NCBI GenBank assembly: GCA_019925795.1
Contig: CM034307.1
Span: forward strand, 18,125,197 to 18,189,196
Origin: Dendrobium chrysotoxum
Lineage: Eukaryota; Streptophyta; Magnoliopsida; Asparagales; Orchidaceae
Reading direction: 5' to 3'
Length of the DNA: 64,000 bases
Shown here: piece by piece, positions 25,579-35,805 of the stretch
Numbering within the stretch: position 1 is the first letter of the stretch
Layout of the letters: each line of letters begins with the position of its first letter
Notes under the pieces: model-generated
What the model saw: only the letters and a program-made list of their open reading frames with translations
The model's database searches: none
Told to the model about the DNA's origin: nothing
Program-made: the position numbers and the translations under genes

Positions 25579-27163
25579 CAAATAACCCTAATTATTCAAT
25601 TAAGCAGTCACTTTTTGTACAGTATGATCTAGTATCGTATAATACAATTAGTTTAAAATAGGGGTTCATCTAGTATGATGGGACTGTCATTCAAATGATT
25701 TATTCAAATTCTATGTATTGATCGAATAATACAATCGAATGATCGTCCGATATGATTAATTCAATTATCTCTTGTTCGTATGGGATGGTCTTCAGGACAA
25801 TTGAAAATCATCTCTATTAGTCATCCAGTATGAATGATATCGTACTGTATGATTAGTTCAAAAATTAAGGTTTCATTCGGTACGATCGAAATTCATCTAT
25901 GTTAGTCGTACAGTACGATCCACATCGTACAGTTCAATTTTCCATATTTTTAAACCTTGATTGACTAATCATGGGGATTAATTTAAGTAAGATTTCAAAT
26001 ATTGTACAATATGATTGGGATCATATAGTATGATTTATTCAAAAATTAAATTTTAAAATACATAAATTGTTTGGAGGCTAAGGTTTCCTGATGGAAATGA
26101 ATCATAAAGTTTGATTAGTTTAAAAGCATTAATCATAAGATTAACTATTAAAATTAATTTTTTTTTAAACTAATCATATAATATAATATAAATTATATTG
26201 TATGATTAGTTAAAAAAGATTTCAACTCTTTTTTTCCACTCCCTTGTGTGAATGTGCACAGTCGCCAATTTAGCATACACCCTTAGATTGCGAGACTCAA
26301 GAATTATAAAATAAAAGGAGTTAAAAATATAGACTATTGAAAACCATCCTATTCTACCCAAACTTGAGCCTTAAATATTCTTGAGCATGAAAGTACGAGA
26401 TGCGCCAAGAGGGGGGGTGAATTGGTATTTTAAAAAATTTAACCCTACACAAGAGTTCTAATTTTTTTTGTATTTTCAAAATATAATTTAACAACTAATG
26501 TGCGGAAGCAAATACAACGTTCACAACGATGAAATTGATAGTTCAATTTAGATTTTACACTACAATATTTAAATACTGATTTTTCACTAAGCAATTTAAA
26601 AAGCACAAATTTAAAGCATGAAAAGTAAAGTACGGTAAACAGGAAAAAACACACCAGAGATTTTTATAGTGGTTCGGTCACTTGACCTACGTCCACTCCC
26701 CGGAGTCCTCTACTCCGGGATTTGCACTAGTAAAAGTTGACTCTCCTTTTGCCCCCACAGTAAGGCGGAGAAGCCTTTACAATACTCACTTTCACCTCCC
26801 TCGGTGCGGCGGAATACCAAACGCTATGTCACCCTCCTGGTGACGGCAGTAGACCTTCTCCTTTTTCTCCCTCCTGGAGATGGCAGAGTACCTTGGCGAT
26901 GTTGATCTTGAAGTGACTCTTCCCTCGAGAACTTTCTTGAAGCTTCCAAAGCCACAAGAGGAGCAAAGCATGCAGCTAGCTTGGAGCCACCGTGTGATCC
27001 CCTCACACTACTTCTCCCTCATGCTCAAGCTCACCTTCACCTTCCTCTCTCAAGCTCTAGATCTCTCCAAAAACTTCTCTCTACCGAATCCCCTTCTTTT
27101 TCCTCCAAGCCTCTCACAGCAAAAGGATTGATCAACAACTCCCTAAAGAAAATTTTAAGTTGT

Positions 27164-27170
27164 TTTTATA
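27164..27170 (-). promoter_or_regulatory. TATA box of C 3' LTR
   Basis: TATAAAA on the minus strand, just downstream of the palindrome array. The identical site in the other LTR is at 37920-37926. Confidence 0.65.
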
Positions 27171-27217
27171 TCAGGCTTCAGAAAACCCTAAAAGTTTCAA
27201 CTTTTGCGTTTCTGTTC

Positions 27218-28050
27218 GTACAGTACGATTTATAATCGTACAGTACGATCAGTTCAACTACAGCTCCGTCCAGTACGAGTACAAACGAACAGGTATCGAA
27301 TTTTATTCATATCGTATAGTACGATATGTATATCGTCCAGTACGATACTGTTGATTCGTACTGTTCGTACGGGACGAACTGTGGGACGAACCTTGGGACG
27401 AAAGAACTCGTCTCTGACAATCGTCCAGCACTCATTTAATCGTACAGTACGAATAGTGTTTTTCATGATATCGTCCTGTACGATAAGAATATCGTCCAGG
27501 ACGAATAGTTCAAAAATTCTTGGGATCGTCTGGTACGATCGCTAGGACGAAGGAAATCATCTCTGGCAATCGTCCAGCACTCCACCAGTCGTACAGTACG
27601 ATCAGTTCATTTCTTGATATCGTCCTGTACGATATGAATATCGTCCAGGACGAACAGAACAAAAAACCTTGGTTTCGTTTGGTACGATCTCTGGGACGAA
27701 TGAAAACATCTCTGACTATCGTACAGTACGATATACGATCGTATAGTACGATCGACATATAAAAAAGAAACCAACATTTATTTCCTGATTAGGGAGATGA
27801 TTTTGGCAAGTTTTAATTAATCATACAGTACGAACATGATCGTACAGTATGATCAGTTCAGAAAATCAAATTCAAAAACTTACCAAACTTATTCTGGCGG
27901 CTAGGGTTTCACAATTACATATTATCGTACAGTACGATATGTATCGTACAGTACGATAAGTTTGTAAACTTAATCATTAGAAAATTAGCCGTTAGCCTGA
28001 GTATTTTTAATTAATCGTACAGTATGATCCAAGATCGTACAGTACGATGT
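27218..28050 (-). promoter_or_regulatory. Palindrome-pair array, C 3' LTR
   Basis: About twenty copies of ATCGTAC-N-GTACGAT and variants (ATCGTCC-N-GGACGAT, mixed half-sites, TTCGTAC-N-GTACGAA). Most occur in pairs with centres 19-21 bp apart. The array lies upstream of the LTR TATA box, so it occupies the enhancer position. Confidence 0.85.
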
Positions 28051-28360
28051 GCTTAAAAAAAATTAATCATTTTAAAAGAAAATTCTCCCCCTGTGTGTGT
28101 GCATGGTTGCTCCTTTCACATGCATGCTTCTATGACAGACTCAAAAAGAAAAAATAAGGAAATCAAAATTATAGACTCTTCAACATCCTATTCTACCCGA
28201 TTTGAGTCTCCAGCAATCTTTAGCAGTGTGCATCTGACCTGAAATGTTAGTGCTCATATACAAAGATTAAACATTTGTAATCTAACGGAAGTCTATATGT
28301 ACTCAGTAAGTATTAGTTGTCACCATCAAAATTAAGTGCTCGGGATCCTGGATTTCAACA

Positions 28361-28375
28361 ATCTCCCCCTTTTTG
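28361..28375 (-). other. Polypurine tract of element C
   Basis: On the minus strand AAAAAGGGGGAGAT directly adjoins the 3' LTR. A second tract, CAAAAGGGGGAGA, lies at 28598-28610. Confidence 0.8.
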
Positions 28376-28687
28376 ATGGTGTCAAATAATATTTTCTGAT
28401 GGACAGATGTTCTGACTTCTTTAGCTCTCCCTCAGAAGAGTAGCTTATTAATTTTTAAATAGGAGGAGAAGAAACAATTTTTTTTTTATTATAACATAAA
28501 GAAAACAACAATATAAAAAAAATAAATGTAGTGAGAACATAAACAACCAATAGCATTTAATAGTAAGAAAAAACATAATACAGAACACACAGAAAAGTCT
28601 CCCCCTTTTGACAGCACCAAAAAGGAAAGAAAAAAGAAAAAATAAGTACACTGATAACAAACAGAAAACAGAAACATCTACAACAAC

Positions 28688-29809
28688 CTAAAAATCTGGA
28701 TCCTGATCCGGAGGTGGTGGTGGAGGGTCGGGAAACAGCTGGTGGTACTGATGAAGGGAGGCGAACTGGTGATCGATCGATGTGAAGCGCTCCCTAAACC
28801 ATTTTATATCCGTGTCATGCTCCTGATGTTGCTGAGCAATGTGGGCATCCAACCAAGTCTCCAGACGATCAAGTCGTCGAATAATGTCGTCGTGAGGGTA
28901 GTCGGGAGGAGCAAGGCCAGGTGGTTGGATTGGTGGTGGCGGAGGTGCGTCAGCAGGAGCAGTAGCCTCCTCGTCATCAAACTCGGGATCAGCGGGAGCG
29001 GCCCCCCGATGGAACAAGATACGAAAGGAGGCATCCGAGTAGAAGATAGGAAGGTGATCAGGAGGGAGCGGATAATGGAGCTGGTATTTTGCATCTAGAA
29101 TGTAGCCTATGACATGCCCTAAGGCAAGGTTCAGTTTACGACGGGCACCGGGATATCGGAAGGCAAACAAGGTATGAATGTAGTCAAACACCATTTGGGC
29201 TTCATTGAATTTTGTGTCCGACATAATGAGATAGGTGACGACAGACAGTAGGGGAGTAATATGGATGCGATCTCCAGCCTTAGGTATAATAGATGTGCGT
29301 AGGACATGCTGGATAACGCGGGTATTTTGATTTAAGGTTTGGACCAGGGGTAGGTGTTGATTTGAGGGGACACCTCTAAGGGTCATATTTACGGACGTCC
29401 AATCATAGTCGTGGGAGATCATGGACTGGGGACGAGGGCCGTTAGTGGACAGCCCGATGTGCTGAGCAATGTCGTTGACAGTGATAACGACATTCTGTTT
29501 ACAGACATAAGATGTGAATGTAGTGTTCTCAAGGTCGACTCGGATATTTGCAAAAAACTCAAACAAGAGTTCGGAGTGGAATGGAAAAGCAAGAGTCAGA
29601 AGGAATTGAAGGCTAGTGGAGGCGAACAGATTCATCACCTCAAAATTTAGGGCATCCTGATTGAGCATACGGGATGGAGTGAACTTTGCCTCCTTAATTT
29701 TGATATACGCTTTCTCGTCCGCAGCGGAGAGAAAACGATCATCGAAGCGCCGAGAGGAGGAGGAGCTCCCGACAATCATACGACCACGCTTACTGGACCC
29801 AGACATATT
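28688..29809 (-). CDS. Accessory 3' ORF of element C (putative plant transposon protein family)
   Basis: An intact 373-codon frame between pol and the 3' LTR. I start it at Met 29809 (MSGSSKRGRMIVG). The frame stays open to a Met at 29884, but that ATG overlaps the TATA box at 29884-29890 and is an unlikely start. Parts in order: basic Ser-rich N terminus; a globular core, residues ~20-280, with LLFEFFANIRVD, VVITVNDIAQHIGL and a segment beginning IIPKAGDRIHITPLLSVVTY; an acidic/Pro-rich linker (EFDDEEATAPADAPPPPP); a heptad-like Leu/His stretch RRLDRLETWLDAHIAQQ; and a Pro-rich end, PPPPPPDQDPDF. The core resembles the domain annotated in plant genomes as putative plant transposon protein, and also the ORF at 43105-44265. 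Its function is unknown. Position matches the env-like ORF of SIRE1-type elements, but I see no membrane segment or signal peptide to support an envelope role. Confidence 0.8.
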   Translation of the reverse strand, partial: NMSGSSKRGRMIVGSSSSSRRFDDRFLSAADEKAYIKIKEAKFTPSRMLNQDALNFEVMNLFASTSLQFLLTLAFPFHSELLFEFFANIRVDLENTTFTSYVCKQNVVITVNDIAQHIGLSTNGPRPQSMISHDYDWTSVNMTLRGVPSNQHLPLVQTLNQNTRVIQHVLRTSIIPKAGDRIHITPLLSVVTYLIMSDTKFNEAQMVFDYIHTLFAFRYPGARRKLNLALGHVIGYILDAKYQLHYPLPPDHLPIFYSDASFRILFHRGAAPADPEFDDEEATAPADAPPPPPIQPPGLAPPDYPHDDIIRRLDRLETWLDAHIAQQHQEHDTDIKWFRERFTSIDHQFASLHQYHQLFPDPPPPPPDQDPDF

Positions 29810-29883
29810 GGATGAAAGGATTAGATGAATGAGGAAATTCAGAGGGATTGAAGGTGAGGAGAAATGGCAAAGAATCCCTCCCA

Positions 29884-29890
29884 TTTTATA
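29884..29890 (-). promoter_or_regulatory. Putative internal TATA box for the accessory ORF
   Basis: TATAAAA on the minus strand, about 10 bp beyond the last palindrome of the internal array and 75 bp before the preferred Met at 29809. It shows the same order (palindromes, then TATA) as the LTRs. Confidence 0.6.
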
Positions 29891-29898
29891 GAATTTGG

Positions 29899-30365
29899 GG
29901 GATATCGTACAGTACGATTGAGGATCGTATAATACGATATGCGCAATAATGTCGTCTGGATGACTTTTCAGAAAAGTGAGTCAAATCGTACAGTACGATC
30001 AGTATCGTACTGTACGAACGTGAGTGTAAGGCGTTCGTCCCAACGAGTCGTCTGAATGACTTTTGATCAAAAGTGTTCGTACAGTACGAACAGGTGTTCG
30101 TACAGTACGATAGGCAATAATATTCGTACCGGCCGATTTAAATTCGTCCTAATCCGTTTGACACGTGGATCGTACCGTACGATTGGTATGTTCGTACAGT
30201 ACGATGACCAATAATTAGTATCATACAGTACGAGTGGTGAGTCATACAGAACGATAGGTATAAGACATGAAAGATCTGGACCGTGAATGGGAATGGACGG
30301 CTGAGATTGGAGTGATTTGAACCTTATCGTACAGTACGATAGTGTATCGTACAGTACGATTGTCA
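29899..30365 (-). promoter_or_regulatory. Internal palindrome-pair array upstream of the accessory ORF
   Basis: Six pairs of the LTR palindrome: for example ATCGTACAGTACGAT at 30326 and 30346 (centres 20 bp apart) and TTCGTACAGTACGAA at 30076 with its partner at 30097 (21 bp apart). It is non-coding, between the pol stop and the accessory ORF. A T-rich tract at 30418-30500 separates it from pol. Confidence 0.85.
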
Positions 30366-30503
30366 GAGAAGATCAAGGTTTGTGAGCAACATGGGAAGAG
30401 GATCAGGAATCCAATTTTTTGTTTTTTTTTTTTGTTTTTTTTTTTTAATTTTAACAAAAAACATAAACAGCCACAAACCAATTTTGTTTTTTTTTTTGTT
30501 GCA

Positions 30504-33500
30504 TTAAGCGTGAATGTCTATGACACCTAATTTGGTTCGTAGAGTGCTAAATGTATCATAACCTAATGGTTTTGTGAAAATGTCCGGCAATTGATCTTCA
30601 GTAGCAACGTGGTGCAATTCAATATCTCCTTTGGCTACATGATCTCTAATGAAATGATGTCTAATGTCTATATGTTTGGTTCGTGAGTGTTGAATTGGAT
30701 TTTTGGATATGCAAATTGTGCTAGTGTTGTCACACATGATCGGAATGGTTCCTACAGGTAGTCCTAGATCTACAAGCTGTTGTTTTAACCACAACACTTG
30801 TGCAACACAGCTACCTACCGCTATATATTCCGCTTCGGCGGTGGATAGGGCTACTGAATTTTGTTTCCTACTGGACCATGAAACTAATGATTGTCCAATG
30901 AATTGATAAGTGCCAGAAGTGCTTTTTCTATCTACCTTACATCCTGCAAAGTCTGAATCTGAGTATCCTAAGATTTCAAAAGAAGTGCTGTGTCTAGGAT
31001 ACCAAATTCCTAAGTTCGGGGTGCCTAGAAGATATCTAAGAATTCTTTTGACAGCAGTCATGTGAGATTCTTTCGGGTCAGCTTGAAAACGGGCACAGAG
31101 ACACACACTAAACATTATGTCTGGTCTACTTGCAGTCAGATAGAGAAGCAATCCAATTATTCCCCTATACCTTTTTTGATCTACAGACTTCCCACTGGGA
31201 TCTTTATCCAATTGAATATTAGAGCTCATAGGTGTATTCATAGCCTTAGCATTGTCCATTTCATATTTTTTCAAAATATCGTTGACGTACTTAGACTGGC
31301 TAAGAAACGTTCCACCTTCCGTTTGTTTTACACTAAATCCAAGGAAGTAACTAAGTTCGCCCATCATGCTCATTTCAAACTTGTCGCTCATTGTTTTTGA
31401 AAATTCATTATATAGGTTTTTCTCCATCGATCCGAATAATATGTCATCTACATAAATCTGAACAATGAGTACTTCAGCTCCTACCTTCTTCAAAAATAAG
31501 GTGGTGTCCACACTACCCTTTACAAAGCCTCTATCTAGTAGGAACGTACTAAGTCTTTCATACCAGGCTCTAGGTGCTTGTTTTAACCCGTACAGTGCCT
31601 TTTTTAGTTTGAACACGTGGTTTGGAAATTGCGAGTTTTCAAACCCCGGAGGTTGCTCCACATACACATCTTCCTTGATTACTCTATTCAGGAAGGCACT
31701 CTTTACATCCATTTGATACAGCTTAAAATCCCTAAAACAAGCAAAAGCTAACAGTACCCTGTTGGCTTCTAGTCTAGCTACTGGAGCAAAGGTTTCTTCA
31801 AAGTCTATTCCTTTAATTTGGTTATACCCCTTCGCTACTAATCTAGCCTTATTTCTTACTACTATTCCTGAGTCATTCATCTTATTTTTAAAGACCCACT
31901 TAGTTCCAACCACACTTTGCTCTTTAGGCCTTTTGACTAACTCCCATACATCAATCCTAACGAATTGGTTCAACTCTTCTTGCATTGCTAGGATCCAAAA
32001 TTCATCTCCTAAGGCTTGATCTATACTCGTGGGTTCAATCATAGATATGAATGCAGAATGGCTAACCTCTTTCCTAAGTCCATACCTAGTTTTTACCCCT
32101 TCTGATGGGTCCCCTAAGATCAGCTCTCTAGGATGACTAGAAGAAAATTTCCAATCTTTAGGCAGATGTTCCTGAGGTTCCGCTCTAGTTTCTATGGTAA
32201 TGGTTTCTACTCCCCGTATAACCTCAACTTCTTCTTCTTCATGATTAGGTTTAGATGTCTTATTGGATTCATCAAATACCACATGAGTGGACTCTTCTAC
32301 TACTGGGGTTCTCTTATTGAATATTCTATAGGCTTTACCTACAGATGAGTAGCCTAGGAAAACCCCTTCATCAGATTTAGGATCGAACTTTCCTATGGGT
32401 GACTTGCCATTGATTAGGATGAAGCATTTGCACCCGAAAACGTGTAAGTGGGAAAGATTGGGTGTCCTACCCTTAAGCAACTCATAGGGTGTCTTATTAA
32501 ATTTGGATCTAACATTTACCCTATTTAATACATAGCATGCGGTATTTACTGCTTCTGCCCAAAAGTATCTATGGAGAGTGTATTCAGCTAACATAGCCCT
32601 AGCAGCTTCAACTAAAGTTCTATTCTTTCTTTCTGCTATTCCATTTTGCTGAGGAGTTCTAGGGGCAGAGAAATTATGTTATATTCCAACCTCTTTACAA
32701 AAAGATTCAAACTTATCATTCTCAAATTCCCCACCGTGATCACTATGAATTGTTAAAATTACACATCCTAATTTCCTTTGAATCCAAGTGGAGAAGACTC
32801 TAAATTTTTCAAATGACTCACTCTTATGAGCTAGGAATTTCACCCAAGTAAACCTAGAGTAGTCATCTACTATTACAAACCCATACAACTTCCCTCCTAG
32901 GCTGGCTATACTAACAGGTCCGAACAGGTCCATGTGGAGAGTTTCTAGTGGCCTAGTGGTGATGATATCCTTGATTGCATGAAATGAAGATTTAACTTAT
33001 TTTCCTAATTAGCAAGCATCACAAAGATGGTCCTTAGTAAAGTCTAACTTTGGTATGCCTCTAACTAAGTCTTTCTAAGTGATGTTCCTAAGTGTTTTCA
33101 TACTAGTATGGCATAGTCTCCTATGCCATAGCCAAGAGTCATCTGCTATTGTTTTCAGACACAAGGAATTTGAGGTTTCAATGCAGTTCAAGTCTATCAT
33201 GTAAACATTATTTATACGTTTTCCTTCTAACACAAGTGAATCATTTAAACTAATCATGCATTTGTTAGACAGAAATTTTATATCAAAGCCCTTGTCACAT
33301 AGTTGACTTATACTTAAAAGATTGTGCTTTAAACCATCCACTAAAAGTACATTCTCAATAATTAAATTTTTAGTATTTCCAATGATACCTGAGCCCACGA
33401 CTTTTCTGGTGGTGTTGTCTCCCAAAGTTACCTTGCCTCCTGACCTGGCCTCCAGTGTCACGAGCTGCTTCATGTCTCCAGTCATGTGTCTCGAGCAGCC

Positions 33501-33548
33501 ACTGTCCAGGTACCACATGCTCTCACTAGGTCTTTTGTGAGAGCATCC
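30504..33548 (-). pseudogene. Ty1/copia pol of element C (protease-integrase-RT-RNase H)
   Basis: 1015 codons in one frame from just after TAG 33549-33551 to the stop at 30504-30506. They are broken by four stops: TAG 33075, TAA 33009, TAA 32997 and TAA 32679 (lowest base given). Domains in order: aspartic protease (WYLDSGCSRHMTG); gag-pre-integrase (WLWHRRLCH); integrase core with LHMDLFGP, HSDHGGEF and NGIAERKNRT carrying the D, D, E residues; RT with KARLVAKGYNQIKGIDFEET, YQMDVKSAFLN and the catalytic YVDDI; RNase H with YSDSDFAGC, LSTAEAEYIA and DNTSTICISKNP; then the tail LPDIFTKPL. At least three of the four stops look like CAR to TAR changes. Otherwise the frame is intact, as expected for a young insertion silenced by methylation-type decay. 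Confidence 0.92.
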
Positions 33549-33560
33549 CTACAATGTCAA

Positions 33561-34109
33561 TCATGGATTAGCTTTGGGAACCCAAGTGAGTTTGGGTTCC
33601 ACATCATGCTTATATGAATGAAATGTATGCATGTTATGCTGTGATGATTGCGATTTTGGTCTCCACACTAGATGTGTCCTATAGTGAATTGAGCACGTGC
33701 GAGCTATGTGACCTAGCATGCCACAAGAATAACATCTAACACCTGGAAATGGGTTCACTAATCTACGAGGGTGGTAGTGCCTATTTCTGGGTTTGGATGA
33801 TGCATGCCGTGCTGGTTTTGAATGAGATGATTCACATGGTGGAGGCTGAAAGAATTCAGCAAATGTGGGAGGTTTTTTGTTATTCTCGTATGCATGAAGT
33901 TTTTCATTTAAGAATTTATTCTCTTGGTTAAGACTAGCATATTTGAATCTCAATGCATGCTCACTACTACTAAGTTCCCCTGATAGTTCTTCTAGTTCCT
34001 TAAATGCATTATCTAATTCAACATGTGATGATTTCAAGGTTTCGTGTGCAGTGGTTAACTCAATATGCTTCTTGTTTAATGCATCATATTCATCAAGCAA
34101 TGACATATG
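33561..34109 (-). pseudogene. Gag of element C, C-terminal half
   Basis: Continues the frame interrupted by LTR D: MSLLDEYDALNKKHIEL, a coiled-coil of heptads, the Pro-rich PPTFAEFFQPPPCE, a basic RNRHYHPRRLVNPFPG segment, and a second zinc knuckle CYSCGMLGHIARTC. It ends WVPKANP at the TGA in 33561-33563. The downstream pol frame follows after a second in-frame stop. Confidence 0.88.
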
Positions 34110-34466
34110 TGAAAGTTCGAAAGGGATGTTAAGCCCTAGTGAACTAGTCCCGAGGCTAACCAAGAGGGGGGGTGAATTGGTTATTTAAAAATTTCACGAT
34201 AACTACAAAAATCTTTTTGATACTTAGCAGCGGAAACAAGTAAACAATAACGAAAAGATCAACCAATGATATTCACCCAAGCAGTTTATATTGAAAAGTA
34301 AAATGCAAAACTGAATCAGAAAAGCAAACCAGATTTTATAGTGGTTCGGTCAACTTGACCTACGTCCACTCCCCAGAGCCTCCCCTCCGGGTATTGCACT
34401 AAATGAAAGTGACTCTCCTTTTGCTCCCACAGCAAGGCGGAGAAGCCTGTACAAAACACCTCCTTT

Positions 34467-34625
34467 TCACCACACGGTGAGGCAGAGAACCTGACCTCCT
34501 TTCGCTTCCTCCTGAAGCAGGCAGAGAACCTTCGAACTCCTTTTGCTTCCACCTGAAGCGGGCAGAGAACCCATGAACTCCTTTCGCTTCCTCCTGAAGC
34601 GGGCAGAGAACCCGGATCTTCTTGC
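34467..34625 (-). repeat. Tandem hairpin units in LTR D
   Basis: Four units of ~36 bp: stem CGCTTC, loop CTCCT, stem GAAGCG, then GGCAGAGAACC (plus-strand reading). The first unit has the stem TCACC/GGTGA instead. The array lies downstream of the TATA, so it would be in the RNA leader. Confidence 0.75.
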
Positions 34626-34884
34626 GAACGATCCTCCCACGAAGAACACCGACTAGACGACAGACGACGAGCGGAGAAGACGACTCTGATCCGTGCTTGG
34701 AGCAACCTTAGTGAATCCCTCACTAACTCCCCCTCACAAGATCTCTTCTCTCTCTCCCAACTCTCTCTCTCTCTAGGATTTCTCAGGGAAGGAAGGCAGC
34801 AAAAGATTTTTCCCAATCTAGGAAAAAGTTCTTTTAAAGGAGGGCTTAAAATTTGCCCTAAATCTCAACTTGTCGGCCAAGATC

Positions 34885-35555
34885 ATCCAGGACGATCGGT
34901 AGATCGTCCTGTACGATCAGTTCAAATTCAGCTGTTTCAGCCTGGACGATCTGGCTCTTCTGGACGATCAGTAGAAAAAGTTATTCATATCGTCCCGTAC
35001 GATCCTGCGATCGTCCGGGACGATTAGTTCAAATTGAAGGAAATCGTCCAGAAGACAGTTCGGGTCGTCCAGAGAAATCTGTGCTGGACGATCAAAAAAT
35101 GACTTGATCGTCCCGGACGATATGGTAATCGTCCGGTACGATTAGTTCAAAAAGGCCCCAAATCGTCCTGTACATAGTTCTGGACGTACAGCTGAAATGC
35201 ACAAGACGATCACGATCGTCCGGGACGATCCTGCGATCGTCCAGGACGATGTGATCGTATCAATTAAACATTAATTGCTTTCCTTAATTACCAGACTAAT
35301 TTAGGCATGATTGTAGTGAATCGTCCAGGACGATACACGTATCGGCCGGGACGATCAGACCAAAATACTTAAAATAAAACTTGCCTAACTTAATCTGGCG
35401 GCTGGGAATTTCTGATTTGAGAATATCGTCCCGTACGATCCAAAGATCGTCCAGGACGATCTGCTTAATCAGACCTTCTTAACTTAGTCGCCCTAATTAG
35501 GGTTTCTATTTTAACTGGATCGTCCAGGACGATGTGGATATCGTCCAGGACGATC
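34885..35555 (-). promoter_or_regulatory. Palindrome-pair array in LTR D
   Basis: Pairs of ATCGTCC-N-GGACGAT and mixed variants. Start positions 35215 and 35236, and 35519 and 35540, show exact 21-bp spacing; five other pairs have the same 6-bp gap. Confidence 0.85.
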
Positions 35556-35805
35556 TGAACAAATTTTCAACAGAAACTCTAATTCACTTAATCTCTCTCC
35601 CTGAGTGTGTGTGTGCAAGGTTACTTAGCTAGGGAATCAGTTACATTACAATTGACTCAATAAAAGGAAAAATCATACATTGGACACACTTGGACCTAAT
35701 CTTGAGTTGGCTTGAGTGGCTCGCGGTCTTTTGTGCCTGAAACAGATTAGCCAAGCAAAATACACTGGAAACATATTTGTCATCATCAAAACCAGATTTG
35801 CAACA

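Larger units (their letters stand above)
26388..28360 (-). repeat. 3' LTR of element C
   Basis: 1973 bp, TGAAAG on the plus strand to TTTCAACA. Parts in transcription direction: AC-rich block near 28090, about twenty palindromes (28050 down to 27218), TATA at 27164-27170, hairpin units (26900-26797), conserved block near 26680, C-tract near 26411. Confidence 0.95.
34110..35805 (-). repeat. Solo LTR D inserted in the gag of element C
   Basis: 1696 bp, TGAAAG to CAACA, minus strand, of the same subfamily as element J. The flanks are ATATG (34105-34109) and ATATA (35806-35810), a 5-bp duplication with one mismatch. Removing LTR and duplication restores gag continuity between the two halves. It contains the conserved block near 34345, hairpin units at 34467-34625, a TATA-like TTTAAAAG at 34832-34839, and palindromes at 34885-35555 whose pairs are almost all exactly 21 bp apart. 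Confidence 0.93.

Noticed and set aside
27218..28050. Regularly spaced palindromic repeats resembling a CRISPR array
   Set aside because: Spacers are 4-7 bp or irregular, repeats are symmetric half-sites with variants, and the array lies in a plant retrotransposon LTR upstream of a TATA box.
28742..29098. Plus-strand 118-codon ORF
   Set aside because: Antisense to the accessory ORF of element C and without protein-like character.
28688..29809. Envelope protein call for the accessory ORF
   Set aside because: Position fits the SIRE1 env-like ORF, but there is no signal peptide, transmembrane helix or glycoprotein pattern.
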